A program made the translations under genes and the position numbers. From Dendronephthya gigantea (Eukaryota > Cnidaria > Anthozoa > Malacalcyonacea > Nephtheidae), in contig NW_021163301.1 in assembly GCF_004324835.1 (NCBI RefSeq), positions 62,001 to 126,000 on the forward strand: a DNA stretch of 64,000 nt. Reading direction: 5' to 3'. The notes below the pieces were generated by a model. That model was not told the origin of the DNA. It did no database searches and saw only the letters and a list, made by a program, of their open reading frames with translations. The stretch's first letter is position 1, and each line of letters starts with the position of its first letter. Below are positions 13,201 through 24,705 of this stretch, piece by piece.

Positions 13201-16200
13201 ATAAAGGCTTATTTCAATACCTCAAACTCCTCTCACGCGTCGTTGAATCTCGGATAACCGGGCTCATGTAAACAGCCCCTTAAAGTCTAGAAAGTCACCC
13301 AACACTGTTGAAAGTGGACACTGACAGTATCTTACAGGGCGAGTAAAGTAGTCCAACGCTTGATAAATGTCAACGCTTTCAAATCTTAATTGTCTTCATG
13401 CTTCTTAATTTTGTAGGACTTCGGAATTGGTCAACAATTGCAAAACATATGCCAGGAAGGACTGACAATAAATGTCGAAGGCGGTGGTTTTCTCTGATGA
13501 AAGAAGATCCGAAGGTACAGTAGGGTGTACTTACTTATGCCTCCTGGCGTGTAGAGCAGCAACAAAAGCTCTCCACTCCCGTCTGTTTTGGGCCATTCTG
13601 GTCCAAATTGATCACAGGTCTGGTGGAGGGTTAGTCATTTCACTCTCGACTGTTCTACGTCAGGTGTTCTTGGGCCGACCACGTTTTCTTCTCCCTTCTG
13701 GAGTCCAATGAAGAGCTGTCTTTGTTATGTCATCAGCCTCTTTTCTTAAGATATGGCCAATCCACCTCCATCTCCTTCTCATTAGCATATCACATTAGGG
13801 GGTATTTGTAGTTTTTCGTGCTATTGACAACAATGGGGAAAAAATAGGACAAACAGCGTTTGTATAAAACCAAGTTGGAATGAAAATTCATCGCAGTTGA
13901 TCATGTAAGCTTATGCTAAAAAACCTACAATCTCCATCAACTTCATTTTGTAAAATCTTCCACAAATCCGTAAAATTTCAGAGAGACATTTATGTCATCT
14001 CATCTCATCTCATCTCCGCAAGCAAATAGAATTTTGACGCGTATTCATTTGAGAGATGAATTAAAAAACGAAAAACTTATTAATTCGTCGAAATTTGATC
14101 ATGCAATGACACATGCAATTTCCGGGTTAGCATTTATTTTCTAAACGTATGTTAAATGTTTACCTACGTTTATTTGCTCATCTCATGCACTGTTTTAGCC
14201 TTCCACACAGAGAAATTCACCTTAGCTCTTCCTGCATTGACAATAAAGATTTTTAAATGTTTTTCGGTACTGTGGAAGCCGCCACAGGTATACGAAAACA
14301 TTGATTGCAGAATTAGCGCTGATTCCCACCATACTCCAAAAAAAACTTGAAGGAAGATCCATTGTGTAAGTTTTCTCTGACTTTGCTGCGGCCTTCAGAA
14401 AATAGATACTAGCTATGGTGTAAAATGGCAGAATGGTCACCGCGAGAACAAAGCAAGCAATTGCGATTGTAAAAAGAAAATCGTTTTCACTCTTGAGACG
14501 AAGCTTTAATCTCCTTTCCGTTACCTCGTTCATATCTTCTCGTCTTTGAAGTTCGTTGTTTTGTTTCCTAAGTGATATATAGGAGGCCATGTAGGTACCT
14601 TGTATTAGGATAAACAACAGCCATATGACTGCCAGAAAGGCTATTTCCACGGGAATGACGAGCTCTGTCATTATCCCCTTTATAACCAATCCAACACTCG
14701 GAATAACGCTGACTAGCCATGTACTTGCCATCCAGTAACGGCATACCGGTAAAGTAATGTTGATTCGATGCCAAAATGGAAAAGCCACCAAACAATATCG
14801 TTCAATCGCCAGGCTTAAATACAGGATAAACGCCAGAAAATGGAGCGTAGCCACGAGAGTATTCGCTATGTTAAGAACAACTCTAACGGTTGGTGTATAT
14901 AAAAGAAATAGAGCACACGACAGCAGCAGGTCAACGACCGCAATATTAGAGATAAATAATGAAGATGGGAACTTTAGTAGTCTTAATGGATCCTTTATGT
15001 GTGCAAAGATTAAGAGAAGATTTCCAACAATACCTACAGCATTTGTTACTTGCACTGCTGGTATACCGTACATGGAAAATATCATAGGCGGGTTGAGATT
15101 TGTGTTGTTCATACTTGATAGCGACATTTCGCATGTCCAGAGTGTGGAAATTCACCTTTTTTGTCATACGACTAAACTGTATTAAGGTTTGTGTCATTCA
15201 TAATTAATCGCCGATGATTACGTTGAATGAAGCTCAACGGTACACCGACGTTCGAGTCAATAATTAATGCGTCGACAGCAAGTTGACTACAAATTTAATG
15301 GACCTGCCAGCAGGAAATTTTAGTTGCAGTATTTTAATATCAAACATTTATCGATGATAGCTAGCCAATACCAGAATTCCCTGCTACTATAGAATCGTGC
15401 CTTGTGGCGGCATGGAGTGATGTTAGTATCTAATGCATATCCGTTACCTATATTATATGCTTATTTTTTGCTCATATTTACATGCATTTATTTTTTACTG
15501 TAGACAAAAGAGCACTTCATTAAACAGAAAATCATACGAGCTAAACTTGTAAATAATTTCTCTCGACGTCGTTCTGATAAACCGGAAATTGGACCAGAAG
15601 TGAGTATAATCGATAATCGATCATATGTATAGCATCCCAATATATGCTTCCCATTTTAAGGTTGCTAACATTTCATGCATGCATCGCATGCTTAACTCGC
15701 GTGTGTTTTTTGAGTTTATAATTTTTTATACCTCTTTTTTATTGTAGGATTTTGATATGTTTGACTTGTCCGAAACCGTAAGTAACTTCTGAAGATTGTA
15801 GAGGGTTGGTTTGACATGCATACTCGAAAACATTAAATGATTTACGGCACTGCTGCTTATCTCTATGACATTTCTCGTTATTTTGAGCGGAACAGATGCG
15901 CAGAACAAACAGACTTTATTTCATCTTTAAAAGCCAGACTTGCATGATGACGTTAACAAACAGCGACGAGCATTAGAGGAACGAGAAATACACGTGGTCA
16001 CTGATAACGCCTATACTGAGATTTGGGATATGATTTTGTTTAGGAGGAAATCGAATCTCTTTCTCAACTTCCGAGCAAAGCAGAGGATGTAACTACTGAT
16101 GAAGCGAACACAGACGCAGCATTTGATGATGTAACTAATCTTGATGCAACATCTGACCACTGCGCTAGCATTGCTTCTCAAGACGACACCACAAAAATAA

Positions 16201-18989
16201 AAAGAAAGGAGAAAGAAGCGAAAGAGAACTCCACTCCTACGTCGCCAATGAAGAATAGGGGAAAGAAACGCAAGAAAGTATCTGGTGGTGCCTACACAAA
16301 TATTCAGGTTTGAAGTTTAAATATTCCTAAAAAGCATTGAGGCCTATTGAGACCAAGGGCCTATATTTTTATGGTATAAAAACATGTAGGTAATTAAAAA
16401 TTTTTTTGCCTCAGTGAGGAACCTCGATGTGTATACATGCATGCACGGGTACTTATATATTATAATTGTTCTTGCATACTGAAACGTTCTTCACTCGGCA
16501 AACAAGCCCCCAAAATACGATGCGTATTGTATCTGTCAAAAAAGGGGAAAATTTTGAAGAGATTTGGATAAAATAATGTCGGAATTTTTAGAATTTTTTA
16601 AACTTTATCGACAATTTGTGTATTATGTGCGTATCCTTAGATGTGAATTCATTCATTGTCAATTGTAAAAAAGGGTCGCTTTTTACGCTTTTTGCAGGTA
16701 AAAAGTGCAGGTACTTCCAAAACCCCCGATGTTATAAGTTCAGATGAACCAGAAAGCAAGGAACCTGGCAGAACGACCAGAAAGAGACCTCCTACTACGT
16801 CTATGCCTTTAAAATCAAGGGCAAGGAAAGAATTTTCACAATCTCCTAGTAAACCTCGGACAGAACCTCCCAGCAAGATGACAAACAAATGTAAACTAAC
16901 CGCCCCAAATCCATCAGTCGTATTACAGGCGTCTTCCTTGCCAAATGCAATACCAATATCACATTTGACACAATTTTCAGTACTCCTACAGGTAAGTCCC
17001 AACTTATAGTATACATGTATATCTATATCAAGCTTGGCCCGTATGCACATGACTTAAAACCCTCAAATCAAATGCTTTTTGCAAACACTTAAAGTTCGCC
17101 GTAAATGCGTTACCTCGATCGAAACTCTCCATTGTTAGTTTGAAAACCACCGTATTCTTATATTAAAGTTCAACATTCGTTTTAATATATTATTCACATT
17201 TTGTATACAAATAACTAATATCTTTATAGTTATTTTTTTATTGCATGTATTAACTTTGTTAACACATGCACGGCCATCTGAAAATCAACCATTTTTACTT
17301 TGCATGTGTTTTTTAATTTTTTTAATTTTACCATATTGAATGTATGTTTGTAGGTGTTTATCTTACTGGTTGAAATGGTACCGTGTATAAATTTTGTAAA
17401 TGAATAAATAAATCCCCGTAAATGTAGAATCTTAGTAAAGGTATTTAATTTTCATTGTGATTATAACATCAAATTTTTTTGTTCAAGGCATTTAGTGTTG
17501 ATGTATCTGGAGCGCTCAAGAATGTTAACGCAAACAAAGGAGAAAAATCCTCTCAAACGAACTCGGAGTCTCCTAGTGTGACATCTCTTGGCCAACCTAT
17601 TCTAACAACAACGATAACTGATAACGACAATGCCGATAAACAAATGCTCAAAACTAATACTGAAGTAGAAACAAACAACAACACAGTTACTCTTAGAACA
17701 GTTACGCCCAGTCCTGTTGTCAGCGCAACGACACCTTCGTCAACAGCGCAACGTGCTACCTCTATAACAAAACAAGGTCAAGGAAACGCGAACGGTAGAA
17801 ATAAACAAGAAGCAGTTCGTAGTGATGAGGAAAACAATGATGGGGCAAATACTTCAGGCAGTTCAAAATCATCTGTCGCAAACACTCCTTCTTGTAAAGG
17901 TACTAAAAAAGGCGATGATTCTTTTGACGAAAATGCCTCTAGGAGAAGACGTAAAAGAACACGAGATAATCCTTCCGATGCAGAAAAACAGAAAAGGTTA
18001 AATTTTGAATTAGCTGAACAAGTAGATGGTTTGTCGGGGGTTAGTGACGTTCTCTCTGATTCACAGCATGGATTGATTTCTACAAGACCTAGAAGAGCAT
18101 GCAAGAGAGAGTATTCGGAGTCCCCTGGTCAATCGCGAAAGAACAAAAATAATCGAATGAAAGGAGTAGTGGGACGACGCCTGAATCTACAGTTGAAAAG
18201 AACGAACAAGGACGCCCAGAGGACGTTGATGGTGAAACTTCACCAAGACAATCTAAACGGAGCCAGCGAAAAATGGATTCCAGTTCAACGCCGGATGTTA
18301 CAACCGAAAATCGTGCAGAACCCATTCCTAATGTCGCCAAAACTACTTCAGCTACTGCAAAACCTATTTCTGCTATTGTAGAAACTACTCCTGCTGCTAG
18401 AGAACCTACTTCTGCCATCAAACAAACTACGTCCGCTACTTCAGAATCTACTTCATCTTTAAACACAATTACTAAAAATGTGGTCGTAAGTCCAAGTAGT
18501 GTTTCTAGCGTGGGTATGAATAGCCCATATCTTCAGGTTAGAAGAATTATCATGGATACTGATACACAATCACCTCGAGTACCGGCCATTCCACCTCTAC
18601 CCCCTACTGCTGCCACTTTAAATGCTTTTAAGACACTACTGACATTGAGAAAAGATCTGCAATCGCAGACTAATCGTCTAGAAGTCACTCAACATGATCA
18701 AAACCAGCAGACATCGGATCAAAATGCATCGGCATCGTCGGACAAAAATCATTTATCGGACCATTTGTTGCTCGTGTCAGACACGAAACAAACACCGCAC
18801 GTGCAAGTTCGTAATTCAGTGCCATATCAAATACTTTTAAATAGATTTAAAGGACTTTTTATGTGGCCTGGATTTTTGTCGATCGTCAACCCAACATTTG
18901 TGAAGCCGAGTCAAAGTCAAACACTAAGTGGAACTAATGCTAGTAAAAGTAAAAGAAGGAAAACATGGAGCAGACGTCAGACTCGGTAG
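4258..18989 (+). CDS. SNAPC4: snRNA-activating protein complex subunit 4 (Myb-repeat subunit, SNAP190)
   Basis: DNA-binding scaffold of SNAPc, which recognises the proximal sequence element of snRNA promoters for Pol II and Pol III. Phase-consistent exons: 4258-4432, 5075-5130, 5753-6319, 6691-6753, 7414-7524, 7988-8047, 8497-8570, 9458-9619, 9691-9763, 10668-10832, 11004-11071, 11528-11601, 11838-11944, 12566-12657, 12766-12860, 13417-13514, 15504-15599, 15748-15777, 16044-16307, 16698-16991, 17488-18989. About 1,408 residues result; human SNAPC4 has about 1,470. The acidic N-terminus leads to CLNLNRKYQ and LLAENREKQ, as in human. Residues ~448-680 hold half a Myb repeat plus four full repeats (KGKWEKEEDK, SKWEPEDDKK, KGKWEKEEDD, KGAFSKEEDE), each with a GRT/RSA..C.HRY third helix. 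The C-terminal half is Ser/Thr/Lys-rich and low-complexity. In the last exon the frame shifts near 18153-18165; a single missing base explains it. The 60-nt exon at 7988 is the least certain. Confidence 0.9.
8108..8274. repeat. Imperfect foldback element in SNAPC4 intron
   Basis: Arms at about 8110-8147 (cttgtttccagtcaggaaaa...) and 8235-8272 (...gttttcctggctggaaaccag) are near reverse complements around a ~90-bp loop. Open frames on the minus strand here are by-products of the hairpin. It resembles a non-autonomous MITE-like element, but target-site duplications were not resolved. Confidence 0.55.
8838..9095. mobile_element. Long foldback (MITE-like) element in SNAPC4 intron
   Basis: Two arms of more than 100 bp are near-perfect reverse complements: about 8838-8950 (aattccgaaaaatgaaagca ... 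cagaatggtttacgttta) and 8985-9092 (taaacgtaaaccattctgct ... tgctttcatttttcggaatt). The loop is about 35 bp. No transposase is encoded. The high arm identity suggests fairly recent activity or hairpin gene conversion. Confidence 0.75.
9815..10636. repeat. 31-bp AT-rich minisatellite in SNAPC4 intron
   Basis: A ~31-bp unit (gacatatacattgacatttg plus atatattatat or atatattgtgt) is repeated about 26 times between the SNAPC4 exons ending at 9763 and starting at 10668. Two variants, ...ttatat and ...ttgtgt, largely alternate in the middle, giving a 62-bp higher-order period. Occasional units are a few bases shorter. The three long minus-strand open frames across it (Tyr/Ile/Met/Cys-rich) exist only because the unit lacks stops and are not coding. 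Confidence 0.95.
11275..11434. mobile_element. Short foldback element in SNAPC4 intron
   Basis: The left end agggccgtagctagacccgc and right end cttctagctacggccctgg are inverted repeats; the inner arms gtatattcatatattcat / atgagtatatgaatatac also pair. A C-homopolymer lies at about 11396-11408. It has the form of a MITE and no coding capacity. Confidence 0.65.
13066..13279. mobile_element. MITE-like palindrome, family shared with 41.7 kb
   Basis: Terminal inverted repeats gcctgtttacatgagcccgg and ccgggctcatgtaaacagcc enclose a ~214-bp element in a SNAPC4 intron. The inner arms carry gaggtattgaaataagc and its complement. A diverged copy with the same organisation is at 41716-41920. Confidence 0.75.
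13525..13790 (-). pseudogene. Degenerate 3' end of a LINE endonuclease/reverse transcriptase ORF
   Basis: Read on the minus strand this intronic stretch gives RRRWRWIGHILRKEADDITK, then TPEGRRKRGRPKNT, a TGA where Trp is expected, and finally MAQNRREWRAFVAALHARR. This is the familiar C-terminal tail of many non-LTR retrotransposon ORF2 proteins (R.RW.GHI.R, GRR.RGRP, A.dR..WR). At least two in-frame stops show that it is dead. It shares a SNAPC4 intron with the nested GPCR gene. Confidence 0.7.
14222..15127 (-). CDS. Orphan class A GPCR nested antisense in a SNAPC4 intron
   Basis: Intronless 301-residue receptor lying wholly inside the SNAPC4 intron 13515-15503, on the opposite strand. Seven hydrophobic segments are readable. 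TM1 has GIVGNLLLIFAH, TM2 SNIAVVDLLLSCA with the conserved Asp, and TM3 ends in AIERYCLVAFPF (ERY for DRY). ICL3 is charged (LRKQNNELQRREDMNEVTER), and TM7 reads SANSAINVFVYLWRLPQYRK, where the NPxxY proline is Val. A short N-terminus with an NNT glycosylation site follows MSLSSM. The length is complete for the family. Small intronless class A receptors of this sort are common as lineage-specific expansions in anthozoans; ligand and coupling are unknown. The start ATG at 15125-15127 leaves only about 17 residues before TM1, which is normal. Confidence 0.88.
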   Translation of the reverse strand: MSLSSMNNTNLNPPMIFSMYGIPAVQVTNAVGIVGNLLLIFAHIKDPLRLLKFPSSLFISNIAVVDLLLSCALFLLYTPTVRVVLNIANTLVATLHFLAFILYLSLAIERYCLVAFPFWHRINITLPVCRYWMASTWLVSVIPSVGLVIKGIMTELVIPVEIAFLAVIWLLFILIQGTYMASYISLRKQNNELQRREDMNEVTERRLKLRLKSENDFLFTIAIACFVLAVTILPFYTIASIYFLKAAAKSEKTYTMDLPSSFFWSMVGISANSAINVFVYLWRLPQYRKTFKNLYCQCRKS

Positions 18990-20249
18990 TTATATTTTGT
19001 ACAACTTATTAGTATAAGTTACAAAACACAGTGTATGTACATTGTTCATTCAGTGCTCTGCTATGCAGTTTCCAATTTTTTTCTCATTCTCAGTTAAAAC
19101 CTATATCGTTGCGTGAATGCGCGTTTCGATCTTGTGAAGTAATTCTTTCGTTGATTCAGCTATAATGAGTTATTAATTAACTTCATAAATATGTTGGAAA
19201 GTTTTGGATTAACCAAAGTTTATGACTATCATTCGAAATTTTATGTCTAGACTCTATGGATACTCTTGGGTTATTGCATTTGCTTGTTGGCCCTCCCAGC
19301 GTCCAACAAATTTTTGTTTTCATCAGGCTTTTAATCGATTTTTGTCGTGAACGTTCTTTAAAATCCTCTATTGTTTTTGCGAGTCCGAGTAAAAGAATCC
19401 CTAAGCAATGATCTTTTGGCTTTATCTGTTTGAGTTTACAGTACTCAGTAGCGTTAAGGAGCTGTTTGTAGAATACATGTGGGGTTTCTATAAAACAAAA
19501 CACGCACATGCTATTGTTGGAATGAACAACATCACTGCCTGGCGGTAGCTATATATACTCATTTCAATACCTGAAAGTCAGTATCATGTGTCAAAGTGAT
19601 GTGATATGATTATGGACTAAATTTATTGCCCAAACCATATCCATCCCACAAACCATCAATGGAGAGTGGAGACAAGAATCACCAAAGTGAGACTATATAA
19701 ATTTAAAGGTGAATTCAGATCTTGAAATGCTTACATATATAATTGCTTACACCTGTTTAGGAAGATAAATAATAAACTTGCGATATGTCTATGGCGTATT
19801 TCTCCAACGCAAGAAAGGCCAACGTGAGGCCCCTCCGCCAGCGAGACTCGTTGCAATCCGCTGTATCACCTTTCTTGACGTTAATACTTGTGCTACTGTT
19901 GGCATCTTAATTTGTTTGAAGCTTAGGCCCGTTTCAGACTTCGAACTTTTCATGTGCCCAATCGAAGCAAATGAACTTATAAACAAAGACCTTAGTTCAT
20001 TTGCATTAGGTTCGGCGCATGAAAAGTTCGACGTCTGAAACAGGCCGAAATCAACACAATAGTTACGAAAACAAGGTTGAGAGATGTTCATGTTACGTCC
20101 TCATCCAGCTACCTAATATAGTAATTAATACACTTTATTTAAACATAATTTATTATAAATAGAAAAATAGAATCCCGCTATAACATAGGCGGTGGCAGTT
20201 CCAGGGTAAGAAAAATTCTGGATCAAAATTCAAGATTCTGATAGAAAAA
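18990..20249. other. Convergent intergenic region SNAPC4 / ALKBH8
   Basis: The two genes point at each other here. A 108-codon minus-strand frame at 19183-19509 has no recognisable motif and is left unannotated. A foldback element occupies 19925-20046. Minus-strand polyadenylation signals for ALKBH8 (plus-strand tttatt) occur near 20133-20155. Confidence 0.5.
19925..20046. mobile_element. Foldback element with ggcc(c/t)gtttcaga termini
   Basis: The left arm ggcccgtttcagacttcgaa followed by cttttcatgtgc pairs with the right arm gcatgaaaagttcgacgtct followed by gaaacaggcc. Inner arms agttcatttgc and its complement extend the hairpin. A partial relative lies at 34920-35030. Confidence 0.7.
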
Positions 20250-23200
20250 TCAATAATCCCTGACTTTTTCTAGTTCAACACACCAATTCCCCTTGTCATA
20301 ATAGCTGCGAACGATAGAGACATTTCCAATTTTACTGCACTCATCTGTCAACTCGTGTTCTTTAAAAACGTGGTAAAATCTCTGAAATACTTTTCTCTCA
20401 ACTGCAGAATTCGCTTTTCGATCACCCTTCTCATCCGCAGCCCTATCTGATGTGCAAGACGATTCTTTGCTATTTTTCGAAGAATTCTTATTCCCATGAT
20501 AATGCCATGGGATTAATAGATCTTGCTGTTCGAACATGTTTCTTGATGCGTTTACTTTCAGTTTTAGTAAATTTTCTTCAGATGTTGGGTTATTTGATAC
20601 ACATTCTTGTTCTCTTCTTCGGGTTTCCCCGTCGCCACAAGATGATGTTTCAACTGCAGTGCTTGGGCAGTTAGAGTTTCTAATTGATATTACCGATGAA
20701 GGATAAGGTATTTCTGACGCGTCGTTTGGACAAGACTTGTCAATTTCGTGTCTTGACGTGCAGATAGATTTTGATATACTGAATGCATCTTCGCTATCAA
20801 AGTTTACACGATGTCTATCTTTATAAACTGTACGTTGATAATTATCTAACATATCTGACGGTTTATTTGAAGGGCTATTACTTATAACAGAATATGTCCC
20901 GCCAGTAGTTTGCACACTGGGGTTGATCCCTTCGGATGCGACTTCAGAACTTCGAGGCTGTTCCAATCCTTGTCCATCATCTCCAGCTGGGGTGTATGCT
21001 TTTTCGTCAATCGAGGTGGACGTTCCCGAATGAGGGCGTTCCCCCCGATTTCCTCTTTTCCCAAGGCTCTGTTCTAAGGCCCAAACAGAAATCAATATAC
21101 GACCACCAGGCCTAATGATTCGTGCAAGTTCTTTAATGGCAGCCAGGCGACGGGTTATGGTGGAAAGATGATGAATGACAGCGATGCATATACATACATC
21201 AAAAGTATCGGATCTGAAAGGAATAGTGCAAATCTCTCAATTTAAAGAGACACAATGCATGTAGTTAGACGAGAATAGAATATGTCGATCGAGCTTTGAC
21301 GGGAATATTTTAAAGTGAAAAAACTTCCTGCACAACAGCAGCGCTATTGTACATTATTTTAGAACACATTAATTAGTTCTTAGACTTAGTTAAGTATTTA
21401 ATTAGTTAATTATTAGATTTATTAGTTCAAGCATGATTTTAACCAAGACCATGATAGACTCGTTTTTCTTCGAACATTTTTCACAATTAAAACACTGCTG
21501 AATGTTGAGACTGTTGACTACAGGCAACGCGTGAATTTCTTTACTTTTACTTCGTAGCCTAAATACCCAATCATAAGAATATATCACAGAATTTAATTAC
21601 CTATAAGGCAGGGATAAAATATCACAAACAACGACGTGATAGCCTCGTTCTCTGCAAATTGCCGCGAGATTTTGACTGCGATCTGAACCGAACATCAACA
21701 GCTGATCATTAATACCAAGATATTTACCATTTCCACACCCCACATCCGCCACAATTGAACCGCGTGGTTGTTTGTTCAAGAACTCGGCAATTTTCGGCCA
21801 TGGGCTGTGACGAGTACCACTAAAGTGCTCCGCTATATTTTCATAAACGTTGTGAACATGTGCTTTTTCTAAATTCACAGCGTCTTCTTCTGACTGCGGG
21901 AGCACATTCTCTCTACCATTCTTATTCGACTGACGACCAAAATCCTGTGAATCGCAGCTGGAAGGGTATTTACAATCGCAAGGAGTGCGTCTCACTTTGC
22001 GGAAAGTCAGCGATAATCTAACCTCCCGAGGAAGAAGTGTCACTGCATTGGATGGGTGTTGGGTGCTTGAGAGTAAATGCCCAGTATTGGAGTCTTTTTC
22101 ATTGGACGATTGGTGAGTAGTGAAAAGCGAATCCCCTGTACTGGAGTTTTCATTAGTTGATTGTTGACTAGAGGAAAATGAATCCCAAGTTCTGCTGTTT
22201 TTATTAGATATTAGGTCATCTTCGTTCACGATATCGTACTTGCGAGGGGTTATTCTAACAAACATGTTATTCACTGTTAGAGCGAATGGAATAGGTACAT
22301 GAAAATAGTGGTCCAATCTGAACATAATCTTATTTGAACCATACAGTAATACCGAGAGGCAATTGTTTTTTAAGGTTTGACTTTTGCACAACGCCTTACC
22401 CATGTGTCCATTCATATCTACATTCTCCTGTCATTATAAGAACACTTCGTCTTGGTAGTAAAATAGAAACATGGCGTCCATCTGGATGACGAAAATCCAT
22501 TGCAACCTGGAGGCATAATATAATGAATAAGCAAATATTCATCTTTTCAATGTATGCTTTGGAGTGCTGGCAAAAATGTTGAGGATTTTGCAGAAGCAGG
22601 CCTCAGTGTTTTGAGGACCTCAGTGTTATGCAAATTATTATATTATACAATTAAGATATTGACTGGTTTTGGAATTACTTTACCTTTGCACCAAGGCTAA
22701 GACAAGTGATGCCATCTTCAAAGGCAGAATGAGTGTCAACATGAGGAGGAATTCCTATATGTATATTATGTACAATTCAATGTGAATTTTTTCAACAAAA
22801 CAGTGCTATTATGCCATGGGTAAGTAGAACAAAAACATGCCCTGATAAGTATATATATCTCTTTATCTACCAGATCTATCGCTTTATCTAATTTACAATT
22901 AATTTTTTTGGTAAATTATCTAATTCATCTAATTTACAAACCAATTCTTCAGCTGTATTTACTTAAACAAACCATAATAGAGGTACACATCAGTACCTTG
23001 CCCAGGTTTATACTCATTAATTGTAAGTTGATCTGGTTCATGCTTCACACAATCAAGTGAAACAAGCTTTTTCACAACCAATGAACATTCACTTGGTATT
23101 CCATCAGGTAATGGCTTGTCTTTGTCCACATTATTTGAACCATACAAAAATTCATACCATAATGTTTTACATATCTATGCTTCAACTGTTGTTCAGCTAA

Positions 23201-23855
23201 AATTATGGAAAATATAGTATTAGAGAGTCTGTAATCAGTGTAATGAGGTAAAGGTACTGCTAATCTGTCTTGATCTATGCAGGCAACAAAGTAAAAACTC
23301 ATTTATACCTGTTACACCTACTACGCTTGTGTCCTCCTCACAACTAAAGAAACGCTGCAGCAGTTCAAGCTCTTGGAGTTCATTAATAAATTCTTCAATG
23401 AGAATCATTCCCGCAGGGTAGTCCTTATTTGACAAACACAATTCCATATGGGGTCTTTTCTTCAAATATGCCAAGTAAAAATTCCTAAAAATGTTTTGAT
23501 TAAAGCATAGCTTTTGACCGTTTAGGCTTGCCATTGCTTCCTCAGCACTTGAAGAATTACAAAACAAGACGTAGCTAAATGATTTCCCTGGAAGCATAAT
23601 TATATCGTCTAATTTTCCATATTTCTTAAAGACATTGACTAGATCCTGTCTTTCCACTCCGCACATTAACCCGCCATTCTTTACCAACAAATATGCTGTT
23701 GGAACGTCAGATATCTCCCCTACTTCCTTTTCTCTATTCTTAAGTGTGTGAAGGGCTTTATTCTGTTTTTTTACCATTTTTCTTTGAGCTTTTGTGAGTT
23801 TAATTTCCATAGATAACCCCAATGCACGATCTTTCCGCTCTCTTTCCGACGCCAT
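20250..23855 (-). CDS. ALKBH8: ALKBH8: tRNA wobble-uridine methyltransferase / AlkB hydroxylase
   Basis: Makes and hydroxylates mcm5U at tRNA wobble positions. Exons from 5' to 3' on the minus strand: 23309-23855, 22997-23196, 22684-22754, 22400-22506, 21601-22254, 20250-21213, with matching phases. Domains in order: an N-terminal RRM (TAYLLVKNGGLMCGVERQDL), then the AlkB 2OG-Fe(II) fold with PDQLTINEYKPGQG, the iron-binding HVDTHSAFEDG (HxD), HPDGRHVSILLPRRSVLIMT, distal His in EWTHG, and RLSLTFRKVRRTPC. A Cys motif CDCKYPSSCDS follows, then a class I methyltransferase with SAM motif VADVGCGNGKYLGIN and the C-terminal FYHVFKEHEL...YYDKGNWCVEL. The product is about 847 residues against 664 in human; the excess is low-complexity, partly inside the AlkB domain. 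The second exon lacks one base near 23156, where HYG-YEF..GSNNVDKDKPL is conserved. Confidence 0.95.
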
Positions 23856-23889
23856 CTTTAATCTCGACCGTCAGTCGCACTCAGTGCAC

Positions 23890-24705
23890 TCACGTGGCCA
23901 AATATACTCGTTCCTAACTGTTCCGTAATGCCCCAAATTTATTTGAAAGTTGGACCAAAAATGACTTTATTAAAAATTTAAAATTAATCTAAAATAAAAT
24001 ATTTCTAAGCCACAATAAAACGCTTTTCAAACATTATTTCAAAATGGCAACTCTCGGCCACCATATTTTTTTTTTTTCACGTGGCCGAGAACTGCCAATT
24101 GCCAAATATACTTGTTTCTTACTGTTCCGTAATGTCTCGAAATTCATTTAAAAGCGTTTAAGTTGTACTAAAAATAACTTGAAAATTTAAAATTAATCTG
24201 AAACAAAATATTTCTAATCCACAATAAAACGCTTTTCAAACATTATTTCGAAATGGCAGCTCTCGGCCACCATATTCACGTTGCCAAGTATACTTGTTGC
24301 TAACTGTTCCGTAATGCCCCAAATTAATTTGGAAGCGTTTAAGTTGCACTAAAATGACTTTAAAATTTAAAATCAATGTGAAATAAAATATTTCTCATCC
24401 ACAATAAAACGTTTTTCAAAAATTAATTGGCAGCTCTCGGCCACCATATTTTCAATCTTTTCATGTGGCCGAGAACTGCCAATTGCCAAATATACTTGTT
24501 CCTTACTGTTCCATAATGCCCCAAATTAATTTGAAAGCGTTTAAGTTGCATTAAATATGAATAATTGAAATAAAATAAAATAAAATATTTATAATCCACA
24601 ATAAAACGCTTTTCAAACATTATTTCAAAGTGGCAGCTTTCGGCCACCATATTTGTTGCAGTGTTCCTTACTGTTCCGTAATGCCCCAAATTAAATCGGC
24701 TTCAA
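23890..24705. repeat. ~190-bp tandem repeats immediately upstream of ALKBH8
   Basis: Four to five diverged copies of a ~185-200-bp unit start near 23893, 24079, 24276, 24461 and 24656. Each contains cacgtggccgagaactgcc or a variant, ccaaatatacttgttcctta, ctgttccgtaatgccccaaa, ttaatttgaaagcgtttaag and ccacaataaaacgcttttca. Within units, gtggccgagaactgcc and ggcagctctcggccac form an inverted pair. The array starts about 35 bp from the ALKBH8 ATG, so the promoter of that gene must lie in or beyond it. Confidence 0.85.

Noticed and set aside
18100-18400. Programmed -1 frameshift in the SNAPC4 last exon
   Set aside because: No canonical slippery heptamer lies in the usable overlap after the stop at 18150; a missing base is simpler, as similar single-base losses occur in two other genes.
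19183-19509. 108-codon minus-strand frame between SNAPC4 and ALKBH8
   Set aside because: No motif or splice context supports it; it could be an old repeat fragment.
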